A stretch of DNA of 64,000 bases from Trichaptum fuscoviolaceum (Eukaryota > Basidiomycota > Agaricomycetes > Hymenochaetales > Trichaptaceae), in the NCBI GenBank assembly GCA_910574455.1, contig CAJSYZ010000002.1, forward strand, positions 893,671 through 957,670, read 5' to 3'. Below are positions 11,777 to 23,035 of this stretch, piece by piece; the first letter of the stretch is position 1; every line of letters begins with the position of its first letter. The position numbers and the translations under genes were made by a program. The notes beneath the pieces were generated by a model that saw nothing but the letters and a program-made list of their open reading frames with translations, did no database searches and was not told the DNA's origin.

Positions 11777-13845
11777 TCACACATCATACTCCGTCAATCC
11801 CAGCTCTTTCAATTTTGGCTTTCCATACACAGATTCCCAGCATAGCTCCAGGGCCAACGTATATTTCTCCTTCCCCCACGGCGAGTTGCAAGCACGACAT
11901 CCATTTACCAATCGCTTTATTGCGTCTTTTCTTTCAGGATAGACCGCCAATTCGGGATAGAACTCAACAGAGACAGCGAACAACGCAGTGGCCCAGCAGA
12001 AGACCTCGAGGTCGAAAGAGCCAATCGTGATTTTCCCGTCCTGAGTGTCCAAACCTCTGCGTGTCAAAATCATAGTATAAGCAGGATGCTACGGCGAGAC
12101 TCGCGGGACTCTTTAGTCGAGAGAAAAACTCACTTAAACCACCCATCGGTTAGTCTTCGCATGACATCCGGGTCAAGACGTAGTAACAACATCAATAGCG
12201 ACGCAACAGCCCTCTTAGGTTGCGAGGGTGCTTCGAGTGAAATATGATTTCCTTGAAGGGGCTCCAAACTCATAAGCACAGATGTCACCGCACCGAATTC
12301 TATGAACTTTTTCTTGAAGTTCTCGTTTTTTATCAGCCTACTGAGGTTTCCTAGGAATAGGTCGTCCTTGGCCCACAACTGATCGTTTCGATTGAATAGA
12401 GTTCTGAACGGAGAGATATGAGCTATGATAATTGGGCTTGTAGGGTACAAGCCTCTCACCTCAACAGCAGTATAGCAGCCTCACAGATCTTATCCGATAG
12501 GCCATCAACCTCCAAAAGTATATCCCACGATACGGCCCGTCCGTAAACATTCAAAGTCGATATCTGCAGGGTAGAAACGAACATCGACATGGACGCTAGA
12601 TCCGATAGCCTTTGACGAACGGCTGGGCTGTACTTTGCGAACGCAGCGAAGCTCGAAACTACCACAAACTCCTTCGATATCGTACAGTACTCGTCCCTGG
12701 AATGAGTTCAGTTCCTCCATATCTCAAAAGCAATAGAGCCTTACCCAGAGACCGCGTCGATGAAAAGCATAAGACGATCCTGCCCGCAAATCGTGACAAA
12801 ATCTGCAGTCAATTCGCAGGAGTACAAGATAGAGGAAAGTTTAAGAAGTAGGCAGTCTCTGTGGAATCCAACGACATCTTCTAGAGCGAATACTTCTGGT
12901 CGCCGTGATACGATGTCACAAAGAACGGGTAACACGTTTTCTCTAATAAACTTAGGAGCCAGCAAAGACGATATCGCAAGGTGCACTGTACTGCAATCTA
13001 GAATACCATGCAATATTTTTTGAAGAATAACATCAGCGTCTTGGGCTCTGGAAGAGACCTGATATTTAGCACGCCCTATTCACTAAAGTTTATTGTTGAG
13101 TAACCTACCTATAGAGCCGACAAAGATAGTCGACGAGGACAACAATACATCCATCTTGGCCAGTATTGTAACTGTATTTCGTAATCGCCTTGATCCAGTC
13201 GCTATCAATTGTTCGCATCATTAGTGATAGCAATAGTTGCTCGTCTTTCTCATTCGATTTGCCCTTCACATCCGGTACTGTTCTATTTTTGCAGCAAATG
13301 ATCAAAAATCAATCAATGCTCTGACACCGCGTAGCATAGACTTACGTCGTTATGGTAAGCAAGTCATCAAGTGTCTGAGCGAGCTTTCCCTGGCTTTTCA
13401 AAAGCTCCTCGGGCGGTGCATTCAGCAGCATGTCGAGTTCCCTCATCCAATCGCGCACAACATTGCGCTGCCTGATGCAGCTGCTCTTCAGTCCGAGAAT
13501 CCTCAGAAAGCGACCTGTTCGGGAGATAGCGAAGCCCGTGATAGCGCCCATGATAGAATTATGGTTTGATTTGACTACACCGCTAGGCGAGCATGAACGC
13601 GAGAGAGCGAAGGCATTGGGGATAGCTGACGCAGAGGAGAAGCGTGCCGATGTCGATGATTTTCGTCTGTGAGCATTTTGGCTACGGGAGTGAGAGGGCG
13701 ACGTAGAATTTGCACGGATGGTAGCGTCATCGGAGAAAAGAGTACTTTGATCAAACGAGTCAGATGTCGAGGCGATGGACTTTCGGACCGTATGTTTCTC
13801 GTCGTCAATCGAAACAGCTATGTCCTTTTCATCCGAGTAAGACAT
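11777..13845 (-). CDS. Helical-repeat (armadillo-like) protein of unknown function
   Basis: The start chosen is the ATG at 13843-13845 (MSYSDEKDIAVSIDDEKHT); the frame upstream has only a non-ATG codon. A Ser-rich, probably disordered N-terminus of about 80 residues is followed by SRTGRFLRILGLKSS and VVRDWMRELDMLLN. A long series of leucine-rich alpha-helical exons follows, for example EQLLLSLMMRTIDSDWIKAI, FKKKFIEFGAVTSVLMSLEP and SLLMLLLRLDPDVMRRLTDG. The gene ends KPKLKELGLTEYDV at 11777. The repeated pattern of paired amphipathic helices suggests an armadillo/HEAT-type solenoid, which usually mediates protein binding. I do not recognise a specific family. At least eight exons are separated by short introns. 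Confidence 0.7.
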
Positions 13846-14843
13846 TGCTCGAAAACAAATGTTGACCAAGAGGTGGTGGAGGACCAGATGGGGGGAACAG
13901 AGAAAGGAAACTGTTGTCTGCTATTAAATATGTATACAGCACGCCCATGACGACTGACCAATTGGGACAGAATTCAGATAGGCGCCGGTAGGCATGTATT
14001 ATGTTCCCGAGCTCGGTTATTCAGGGAAAGTACAAGTACAATGCAGTCCGGTGCATGATCCAACGCGGACTGCATCTCCGGACCTTTCTAAACCATCCGT
14101 CTATCCCGGTGGATCGCATTTGTCCAAGAGGTAGTTCTCCCTAAGTCTTCGCGGGAAACGCATCAAAAGTCAAAGTAACAGTCAGCTAAGATAACATCTA
14201 AATCTGACAACAAACAAACAAACAATCAATCAATCAATCGTTCTGTTCATATGAGAACGAATTTTCACAAAAGAAAACTTACTTCGGACAAGCGTTGCAT
14301 TGCCTTCAACCGTGGAGGCCGCCGTTCAAAAGCTCGCCAACATGTTCAGGACTTCCGTCTGTAGTATTTTGCTGTGAGGTCTCATTCAATCTTCGCCTAT
14401 CCACGATGCATAGCCTTCACAGAGCTTGGGGATAAGGCTCTTATTGGATTAGACGTAGATGCCACGGCTGGACAAAGGAATACAAGGAAATGTCCGAGTC
14501 CGCGACACGGAGTTGAGTAAAGTTCCGAAGAGGATAAACACAACCAGTGGCACGAAGCTTGAGGCAGATTAAAACGCATTCAACTCTGAAATGAAGCAGT
14601 AAAAGGCGTGTAAGTATATGAAGTTAAGCTCGTAGTAATGATGGCGACTTGGAGGCAGAAAGAAACGTCCTCAGGCTGCCAGTGATACCGTGACTGTAAC
14701 CTGAAAATCTGACGTAATTAAAATTTCCGTAGCTGAGCGCTTTCAGAGTTCTTGCTTTGAGCACAGTCAACCGTTCCTCCATCTTCTATCTTATCAAGTA
14801 TCAACAAAAGACAGACTCTCAAAGGAGTCATTAGACAACAATA
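13846..14843. other. Intergenic region, about 1 kb
   Basis: Lies between two divergently transcribed genes (the armadillo-like protein and mitochondrial S17). It carries a short simple repeat at about 14210-14240. A minus-strand reading frame at about 14397-14579 shows no recognised domain. I see no supported gene here. Confidence 0.4.
14208..14240. repeat. Simple tetranucleotide repeat
   Basis: Runs of AAAC-type units pass directly into AATC-type units (acaaacaaacaaac then aatcaatcaatcaatc). This is a short microsatellite in the intergenic region upstream of mitochondrial S17. Confidence 0.85.
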
Positions 14844-15418
14844 ATGCCGCCAATCACGATGCAAGGCGTCGTGACGAAGGTCGGGTACATGAACAAGACT
14901 GCAACCGTAACTGTTACTCGGTGGCTTGTCCATCCCCGGACGAACAAGGTACGCTCTTTAAAGTCATATATCTATTCTGACTTTCGCTAATCCTACACTT
15001 ATAAAAAGAGGTATGAGACGAGCAAGAAGTATTTAACGCACGATCCGGAAAACAGTGCGTGCTCTCAGGACTATCATCTCTTTCCTCACAAGCCAACTCA
15101 TTGTCTCTTTCGGTTTTAACACAATCGATCCACGGTCTACTCGCAACACGTTTCACTTGTCGTCTATCGAATCTTCAATACGCGAATCCCACCTGTACAG
15201 CACTTCGACAAGATGACGAAGTGCTCATCCGAAACTGTCCTCCAGTCTCCGCTCGAAAACGATTCGCGTTATACAAAATATTGAGCAGTCGCGAGACCGA
15301 GCGGGAGAGGAGACATCAGTTAGAGGCGGAGGCTCTGGCATCGGGTGCTAAGATGTTAGCGGATGCGAAGGGGAGGATGGCTAAGCAAGCGGATGCAGCA
15401 CGGAGACAGACTTCATGA
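14844..15418 (+). CDS. MRPS17: Mitochondrial small-subunit ribosomal protein uS17m
   Basis: The ATG at 14844 begins MPPITMQGVVTKVGYMNKTA and continues TVTVTRWLVHPRTNK, the OB-fold start of the S17 family. After a short intron (from 14949) comes RYETSKKYLTHDPEN. A longer intron of roughly 150 bp (ending at about 15206) leads to LRQDDEVLIRNCPPVSARKR, which carries the S17 signature D-x-V-x-I-R-N-C-P-P-x-S. A charged Ala/Arg-rich tail (ERERRHQLEAEALASG) ends at 15418. The tail beyond the ribosomal core and the lack of bacterial-type start sequence fit a nucleus-encoded mitochondrial protein. It binds 16S-type rRNA in the small subunit. Confidence 0.9.
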
Positions 15419-15627
15419 TATAGGGTATCTGGGACTATACTATCGATACATCGGCGATAATCTGGACAAAGATGAGGATATGGGAAGGAATGGGAATGGG
15501 AAGCGGCGTATAGTTGAACGGCATGGACCTTGAGCGTGTCGCCAGCGCCAGCCGCCCCTTTTAACAGACAAGCACATAAAGGGATAGACGACAGATATCC
15601 AAGGATTCAAAATGCGCAAAACGGCAA

Positions 15628-16222
15628 TTATAACGCCTTTACAGCTGTAGGTTGCGCTCCTTGCTTTTGCATTAATGCCTGGTGGGCTGTTTGAATCTCC
15701 ACGATCTTTTTGTAATATAACAGCACCTTTAATTTTAATGTAACGACTGGCATGAGACCAACGCACCTCTGCCCGTCTCTTCTCAGACTTTTCTGTGATG
15801 TCCTTGATCTGGTTCTCTACTCTCAGACTGTATCCCAAAGACCGGTGTGAGTAACAAGTAATAGCTAACAAGCAATACGGGGACATACATTTCGCTTCTG
15901 ATGAACTCCAATCGCTTGTCCACGTTGGCCTTCGCCTCGGCCTGGTCTTGCTTGACAAGTACGGGCCCGATGAGCTTGTACACATCGTTCCCCGGTTTTA
16001 GAGTCGCAAACTCCTTAGTCACGATAACCAGATTTACAGTGTATCATTAGCCAAAGCTACAATGCAGAGAAGGTTTCGGTCCCAACACACCTTCTTCACC
16101 ATCTCATTCTCCGTCAGCTGGGCGTCGAGCCGTTGGCGTGCATCGACGACATTTGACATGTCGACTTGAAGCTTTTGATAATCTGCAGACGCAGCTTTGA
16201 GACGTTCTTCAAGAGATGCCAT
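15628..16222 (-). CDS. PFD6: Prefoldin subunit 6
   Basis: Starts MASLEERLKAASADYQKLQV at the ATG 16220-16222. It continues DMSNVVDARQRLDAQLTENE and MVKK, then by splicing EFATLKPGNDVYKLIGPVLV, KQDQAEAKANVDKRLEFIRS, ENQIKDITEKSEKRR and IQTAHQALMQKQG, with stop at 15628-15630. The two long helices that form a coiled coil around a short beta hairpin (NDVYKLIGPVL) are the beta-type prefoldin architecture; the VYKLIGPVL motif is typical of subunit 6 (Yke2). Prefoldin delivers unfolded actin and tubulin to the CCT chaperonin in the cytosol. At least three introns are present. Confidence 0.93.
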
Positions 16223-16611
16223 TATGGAGTAGATTTGCTAAGGAACGGCAGAAGATAGCGAATACTGTAAATGCGGCTGCACTGACGGGCTGTATAGATG
16301 CTGCGTGCCGTGGTTTATGTAAGACACACGACCTTCTGTTCCTTGCGGCCGACGTGGAACTCGAAAGTAAAGCTTATCATGGTTCAGCATGCCTGTTTTC
16401 CTCTACTTTCGTCTCCTCAGAAGTGGCTTTGCGCTTTCTACCAGCTTGTCTTCAAATAAAACAGTCGAAGTTGCGAAATATTCGCCCATCAACATTCAAC
16501 AAGCCCACCTGATTCTGTAAAGCGACCGGGGACGCGACGTGGGACGATAACCTCGACACCATTGGGAGGAAGCGTCTATTGTATTAGCTCGCCCTTTAGC
16601 AGATTCCCGAC
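16223..16611. other. Shared promoter region of prefoldin 6 and SYM1-like genes
   Basis: About 390 bp between two divergent start codons. No coding signal was found. It must contain both promoters; no TATA box is obvious. Confidence 0.45.
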
Positions 16612-17652
16612 ATGGCGTCGCTGCTTAGAGCATACAAGTGGGTCTCACATTCTCTGGTTTTGGTGTCTTTCCGTTGACGTTCCATATGTGAACTTGAAGT
16701 GCACTTCTTATCCGTAGGCCCATGGCAACACAATGTGCTACAGCGACCGTACTGTTCGGCGCAGGAGACATTATCGCTCAGCAGGCGATTGAGAAACGGG
16801 GCGTAAAAGGGCATGATGTACGTGGAAGGGTGTCTACTAATTAATCTGTTCTGGCGTCTAATCGCATTGCTGGCTTTTACGCGTCGTCGTCTGTCTCTGC
16901 TATGACAGTATGGTCGTACATTAAGACTCTCCTTCTATGGCGGAGCTTTGTTTGCACCGATCATGACAAAATGGTATCAAGGTCTCAATCGGTTGCGTTT
17001 CGCGACGCCAACGCGCGCGGTCGTGTATCGTGTGCGTATGTTTACCATCCGTCTTCTATTCGACCTTGACCTTGCTGGGAGTAGGTATGGCTAGACCAGG
17101 CGGTCCTGACCCCAGGTATGTGGTTTCTTCATCGAGTATTATGATGGATGAGCTTAATGACTGAGTACGTTCTGTTTCGTCAGTTGCGGTGGTCTTCTTC
17201 TTTTCGTCTATGACATTCCTTGAAGGCAAGGGAATTGATGATGCGATTCAACGTGTGGAATCTGTGTGTAAAGCCGTCTCATCTGATTTTTGTAATGCTG
17301 ATCCTTGATCTCTTGGCGTCCTCTCTTGGCGTCCTCTCTGAAATGAAAAGGCATACGTTCCTACTCTCCTTCGCAATTGGGCTGTCTTCATACCTACTCA
17401 AATCGTCAACTTCGCTTTCGTACCACATCACTTACGATTCTTCGTCGTCGGTGTGGTGAGTTTGTTCTGGAGTGCGTGGCGTTTCCTCTACTCTTCTCCT
17501 TCTCCAACTCAAGCGATCACGTAGATACATACTTGAGCTACGCGAACACACAAGCCAAACAAGCGCTCATTCAAGGTAGCGAGCATACAAAATCCGAGGT
17601 GCTGTTCGACGCTGAGGAGCTGGGTCTAAAAGAGGAGAGTAAGGAAAAGTAA
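16612..17652 (+). CDS. SYM1: MPV17/PMP22 family membrane protein (SYM1-like)
   Basis: The ATG at 16612 gives MASLLRAY. Splicing then yields PMATQCATATVLFGAGDIIA and QQAIEKRG, RLSFYGGALFAPIMTKWYQG, VAVVFFFSSMTFLEGKG, TYVPTLLRNWAVFIPTQIVN and FAFVPHHLRFFVVGVVSLFW. This is the full Mpv17/PMP22 pattern: four membrane spans and the family signature W-x-h-[WF]-P-x-x-Q-x-x-N-F-x-h-V-P. The N-terminal exon is only nine codons. The C-terminus (SYANTQAKQALIQGS) has an extra acidic tail ending at 17652. The family includes mitochondrial inner-membrane Sym1 and peroxisomal PMP22, so the exact organelle is inferred. It runs divergently from prefoldin 6. Confidence 0.9.
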
Positions 17653-19318
17653 AGACAGAGTCGAATGCCTTTACATTATGTATTATCATTGTGAGTTAGT
17701 AGTTCATTTCAATTTAGTTATGCATTCTCACTGAGCGAAGTAATAATTCTCAGTGAATTTATATAGACATAAAGGCGAATTTTGACGCTTCACGGCACTA
17801 TTGTCCCAAATGAAGCTTGTAATTGCCATACCTTTGGCACCGAAGATATCTTTGAATCATTCTCTCATTTCAGATGGCGATGATCGCTCGTCATCCTTCA
17901 GATTTCATCTTACTGCAATTGAAGACGTGCTCCGTTGCCAAGACTTGCATTGCTTCTCATGGCCACCCACACCCAAGCCGCCTGTCATTCTGACGGTTCA
18001 TATGCTCGCTCTGGAAGAACTCAATGAAATTATACAGAGCCACAAACTGACGTTAAATTCTGAGCACAGATGATGTCATGCGATTATGATGGTTTGGCTT
18101 ATTGATGAGTTAATGCTGCCCAGTTGCTCAAATACCTTCAGTGTCATTTTAGGTTGACTTTCTTCCTCCGTCTACCATGGGCCATCGTCCTCGCTCAAGT
18201 GAGAAGAGATCGTGATAATCATACGACGCAGGTGGGTAATATGGTAGTTGAATTCGTTTCAATGATGAGCAACACTTCTCAAGTTCTTACATATGATGCG
18301 TTGTGCAATGCATACGTCATAATTGGTGGCCCTCTTCCTCGAGGCCTATTACATCAAAACTTTTATTAAGTTCTAAGTTCTTCTCTTAAATAATGTTCTG
18401 CTGATCATAGACCCCGATAGATCCATAATATAGCCGTATCATTTCTGCAACAATCCGTTCATAAGTTGTTTAGGAAGGACAAGTAGTGATACCAGTCAAA
18501 GACGAGTTAATTCCACTGATATTCACCCTTTACTTCATAGCGGATACGCCACTACAGTATATGAAGATACTTGAGATGCCTATAGAGGTTGGAGCTACAT
18601 TTCAAACTGGCGCCGTTCCGGAATTAGCACCGGTGCCTCGGTCCAGTTTTTTTCCTGGGTACACCACCGCCGCGCTAAGTGCTCCTTCCAATGCAACACG
18701 TTCCACTGAACTGTACCTATACTCAAGGAACGCACGCCCTTCACTCAACATTCCACTTTCGCTCCACAATGGAAAATTGCAATTAAATGTCTTTTCCTTC
18801 GGTCCGGCGAAAATAGTCTGTGTGCTTCACATCTTCGGAAGCTTTGCGATAATTGAGGACAGACTTGATGACGCAGGTGCGCTGTCGTCCATCCGTGCAT
18901 CAACTTGTTCCAACTCCCAACTCCCGCCGGAGCCGATCAAAGATGGTCTAGATACACAAGGACACTGAACTCGGGGTAACCGAAGCTTATGATGCATCGG
19001 CATTTCGAATAAAGCCTTGCGGAGCACGCACTTTGATGTCGATGGCGAGACGGTGTAGGTCCTTCGTGGTGCAGGTGTACCTAGCCCATCGCAGTGAATG
19101 ACATCAGAACTCGCGGTAAGTGCGCCTTAGCGTCATGCATCCTATTTATCCCTCCGTACTGACTTCATAACCCCCATCATGAACAGGCCAAAAATACATA
19201 TATAAAGCTCTTCATCCGTGGAGGTGCATCCTTTGTCCAAAGGTTCACGTCTTCACCACCCTCTAAGCGCAACTTGCTATTTTGAAGATACCAAAGGATC
19301 TTCCCATCATCCTTTGAC
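17653..19318. other. Gene-poor stretch with weak hypothetical reading frames
   Basis: About 1.67 kb. On the plus strand, an ATG at about 17810 opens roughly 87 codons to 18073 (MKLVIAIPLAPKISLNHSLI onward). A longer frame runs at 18486-18968 but begins at a non-ATG codon. Neither has a recognised domain, a convincing splice pattern or clear codon bias. I cannot tell an orphan gene from chance frames. The last 100 bases contain the promoter of the fasciclin gene. Confidence 0.35.
19198..19206 (+). promoter_or_regulatory. Putative TATA box of the fasciclin-domain gene
   Basis: The run atatataaag sits about 115 bp before the start codon at 19319 and is the only good TATA match close upstream. 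The position is plausible if the 5' leader is 60-90 nt long. Confidence 0.45.
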
Positions 19319-20653
19319 ATGCGTTTTGCTCGCCTTTCTTCCATCGCTGCCCTCGTCAGTGCTGCGGCTGCACAAAATACTACCTTCCTTGCAGAATTCC
19401 TGCAGGAGCTGCAGCGCGAGAACCTCACGTCCCTTGCACAATTTGCGTCTCAGATCAACGGGAGCTTCCTCCTTTCAGAACTTGGGACGAAGCAGCAGAC
19501 TATCTTTGCGCCTAATAACAATGCTTGTGCGTAATCGTTATTTTTTCCGGAAGTTTACGGGTTCGAGAGCTGATAAAATATTACAGGGGCGGGTGCTCAT
19601 TCAAATATAACGTCTAACCCTCAACTTCTCGCTGATACGCTTGCATACCATGTTGTCCCTGGAACTTTCAATGTTACCCCGACCTTCCCGAACACAACTA
19701 TCGGTCGCACACTTCTCAATGACTCAAGTGTCGTCTTCCTCGAGGGCGGGAAGAATCAAGTGCTAGCATGGACAAACGAGAGCGGCAGTGTACATATCCT
19801 CAACCAAAAGTACGTTCTTTCAACGCTTGTCAATGAAAGGAATATACCATTGACTGTTATCACCATAGCACTCCAGCGATTGTCACTGTCCTCAACAGCA
19901 CACAGTTCCAGAACTTGACAATCAACATTGTCGACGCTGTCATTGATTTGCCCGGAGAACTTAATGCTGCCATCTCAGCCAACAACCTGTCTTCTTTCTC
20001 CAGCGCTTCCACTTCAGCAGGCTTGTTGACCTCCTTCAACTCTCAGCACGGAATCACGATCTTCGCACCAAACGACGCCGCTTTCTCCTTCGTTCAGTCG
20101 AACCTTACGCAAGCAGGATCAAATGCTACTGTGCTCCAGGACATTCTCCTCAATCATGTGATCAATGGTTCCACCCTCTACACAGGCAATTTGATCTCGT
20201 CCGGTAGCGCGACGACTGCGGCGGGTCAGAGCATCAGTGCCTCGTTCAACAGCACTGGCGGCTTCGTCACCGTTGGAAATGCGACCGCGAAGATCTTAAC
20301 CCCAGACATCATCCTCTGGAACGGCGTTCTCCATATCATTGACCATGTTCTCTTTGATGAGGATGTCAACCAGGCTGCGGCTTCATCTGCGTGAGTAGCT
20401 GTAGTTTATCCTGACACAGGACGAATTTTAACATGCTATATATAGAATCTCCTCCGCGTCTGTTGCTGCCACCTCTTCGGCGACGGAAACGGGACCGATC
20501 GGCTTCACTCCATCACCCACAAGCTCGAGCGGCAGCTCTTCTAGCTCATCAGCCGCTGGCTCAATCAAGTATCAAATACCTTTCATACAAATCGGAGTTA
20601 CGGGCCTTATCAGCACGGCTGGCCTGATCTTGGGCACTCTTCTCGTAGTTTAA
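19319..20653 (+). CDS. Secreted fasciclin (FAS1)-domain protein, probably GPI-anchored
   Basis: Begins MRFARLSSIAALVSAAAAQN, a clear signal peptide. Two FAS1 domains follow. The first has the H1-type motif TIFAPNNNA (about 19501-19530) and YHVVPGTFNV. The second has GITIFAPNDAAFSFV (about 20055-20095), ILLNHVINGSTLYTG and the H2-type IILWNGVLHIIDHVL (about 20305-20350). A Ser/Thr-rich stretch (TPSPTSSSGSSSSSSAAGS) comes next. The C-terminus is hydrophobic (IGVTGLISTAGLILGTLLVV), typical of a GPI-attachment signal. Many Asn-x-Ser/Thr sites suggest glycosylation. Such proteins are cell-surface adhesion or wall proteins in fungi. At least three short introns; stop at 20651-20653. Confidence 0.9.
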
Positions 20654-21203
20654 ATCTTATGAATTGGATATACCATACTTACGGACATGACAAGTCACGA
20701 CTTCTTCGCTTTCGAGGCTTCCTTTCGAGCCAAAATATTTGTTTCTGACGAACTCTTAAACGCACGTTCACGAGCTACGCTTCTGATATTCGCAGCACCC
20801 TATATCCTCTATCTCCCGCTTCCCTCTTCGTCTGCATTCACTTATCTCATTGAATGGTAGTATACCCTCTCTTGTAATTAGTCTTGGGCAACTGCTCGGG
20901 ATACTGTATTTACCGTCTACCATATGTAATGGAACGAGTAGTTGTTGAGTTTTGTGCAGAATTTCTTTGTTCAAGGCTATATGGTGTCTGCATAATATAT
21001 TCGCCCACAACGTCAACTTCCTTATCTTTATATCTATGTGTTCAGGTACTGGCCTCGGAAGAAAAGAAACTACACAGAATCTCATGTGTGTGCCGAATTC
21101 TTGATAGGCATGGCCGCTTTCCCTTATCTGGCCGGCCGCTCGGTCCCGGAACTTGAAGGCCTAAGTTCACTGCGGGTGCTGCTACTTTCTATCTCTTGCC
21201 ACC
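20654..21203. other. Intergenic region
   Basis: About 550 bp between the fasciclin gene and uridine phosphorylase. The short frames on either strand look like chance. No gene, repeat or clear promoter motif was recognised. Confidence 0.4.
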
Positions 21204-22762
21204 ATGAAAGTCACAGATGCTAGTAAGTGTACATCAACGTGTATATGCTTCGAAACTAACTATTCTACAACTATGATTCCAGATTTCCCTAGAACTGCTG
21301 ATGGCAGAGTATACCACCTTGGAGTGCGCTTCGGGGAGGTTGCGAATCGGATTGTAAGTTCCATTCGCCTGGTACTGTCTAGGACGCAGAGCTTCTGACG
21401 ATATAATACAACTTCAAGATAACTGTAGGTTCCCCATCTCGAGCAGACGCCATCTCTACTATGTTCGACGGGTACTCCGAATCAGACCCAAGCTCCGGGA
21501 ATATCTTTAGGCTCTCCACCGAGCGCGGCTTCCACACCATCACCGGAAGATACAAGGGTGTGCCAGTCAGCATCGTGAGCATCGGCATGGGGTATCCGAA
21601 CATGGATTTCTTTGTGCGCGAGGTCCGCGAGTGCGTCCGTGGCGATATGGTCGTGGTCAGGTGAGCTCTTGCGCCTTTCATGCTGGACGTGCCCTCAGTT
21701 CGTTCGCATTCGCAAGCTAATTGGTCTACTAGGCTCGGATCCTGTGGTGGCTTGAGCAAAGTGCCTGTTGGGTCTCTTGTGGTCCCGACTTCCAGCGTAG
21801 CGGTGCGGAGAAACTATGACTATGATTTCACCGGCGAAAGCGAGACTCCCAGTGAAGACAGACCGTATCTGGTCTCAAAACCCGTAAGCATATCACTTCG
21901 TCTAATATGAGTTTGGAGAGTACTGAAATATACTCAGGCCTTCGCTGATCCGGAACTACATGCGACGGTATGCGTAACTGATGTTATAAAGTTTGCTAAA
22001 GCAATTTATAATGATTTCATACGGTAGCTCGCTACAGCTCTCCGAGAAGCTAAGGAAAGCTTGACAGAACTCTCTGTGAATGTAGCCACAGATACTGTCA
22101 ATGCTTCTGCAGATAGGTATGTATTCATACACAATAATACCGCATAAAATTCTTGACATATTAAATGTTTCCGAAACTAGTTTCTACTCATCACAAGGAC
22201 GCCAAACATCCTTTCCCGACAAGAATGAGACACTCATCGATCAGCTGCTAGGCTCGATTCCCAAGCTCGCGACGTTTGAGGTAAGCCAGTGTCTTAATGG
22301 CGACACTATATCCTCGATGGTCTAATTACTTTTATCTTCTTCTCGAAAGATGGAGACGTTCCACCTCCTGCATTTAGCCTCCTCCTGGAGACCTCAGTTG
22401 ACAAATTCTGCTCCGGGAGATACCACTGCGATTCCCCCATCGCATCTCCCCGCCACACCCGCAATAAAGACTTCGCCATCAACTCAACCGCCTCCGTCCC
22501 TGAACGTCTCTGCTACCCCGCGCATCCGCGCAGCGGCTGTCCAGATGATATTTGCAAATCGTGTCACTCAGGACTTCATCACACCGGAGGCAGTGAAAGA
22601 TACGGAGGCATGGAGTGGACGCGCTGTCCTCGAGGCGCTCGCTGCTTTCTCGATTCCGAGCGAAGTGAGTGGACCGTGTTATTGCGTCTGGTTTCTTGAT
22701 TTACTAACTGTAACACGAAGAATCTGCACGAGGAAAGTGGAAGTGTATGGGAGAAAAAATAG
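21204..22762 (+). CDS. Uridine phosphorylase (nucleoside phosphorylase family)
   Basis: The ATG at 21204 lies in a good context (gccaccATG) and opens MKVTDA, spliced to NFPRTADGRVYHLGVRFGEV. Hallmarks of the NP-I phosphorylase fold follow: TVGSPSRADAISTMF (phosphate-binding glycine loop), VSIVSIGMGYPNMDFFVRE, RLGSCGGL, and METFHLLHLA after a short intron, which gives the Glu-Met-Glu-type ribose site. The protein ends ENLHEESGSVWEKK with stop at 22760-22762. It would split uridine to uracil and ribose-1-phosphate in pyrimidine salvage. A Pro/Ser/Thr-rich insert (roughly 22390-22520) separates the METF motif from the final helices (IRAAAVQMIFANRVTQDFIT). Seven or more exons. Confidence 0.9.
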
Positions 22763-23035
22763 AAGGATTCCCGGGGAATCTGCGACTTGGCATATCCGTA
22801 TCTCTTGAAGGCGAACGATAGGTTCTAAAGTTGAACAAAATACCGGGGACTTTATTTGCTATAGAAGGTGTACAAAAATTATACCAAGACTATAATACGC
22901 GCATCTAGAATACACAGTCCAAACTCACAATTCCAACTATACAGAATGTATCCAATTACATAGAGGAAGACGGAAACAGTACTTGTCATTACTTGTCGTG
23001 AATAGACGTTGTGGAACCACGAGTCGGTCAGGAAA
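22763..23035. other. Convergent 3' intergenic region
   Basis: About 270 bp between the stop codons of uridine phosphorylase (plus) and the AA9 protein (minus). It is AT-rich and contains both transcript ends. Nothing else was recognised. Confidence 0.4.
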
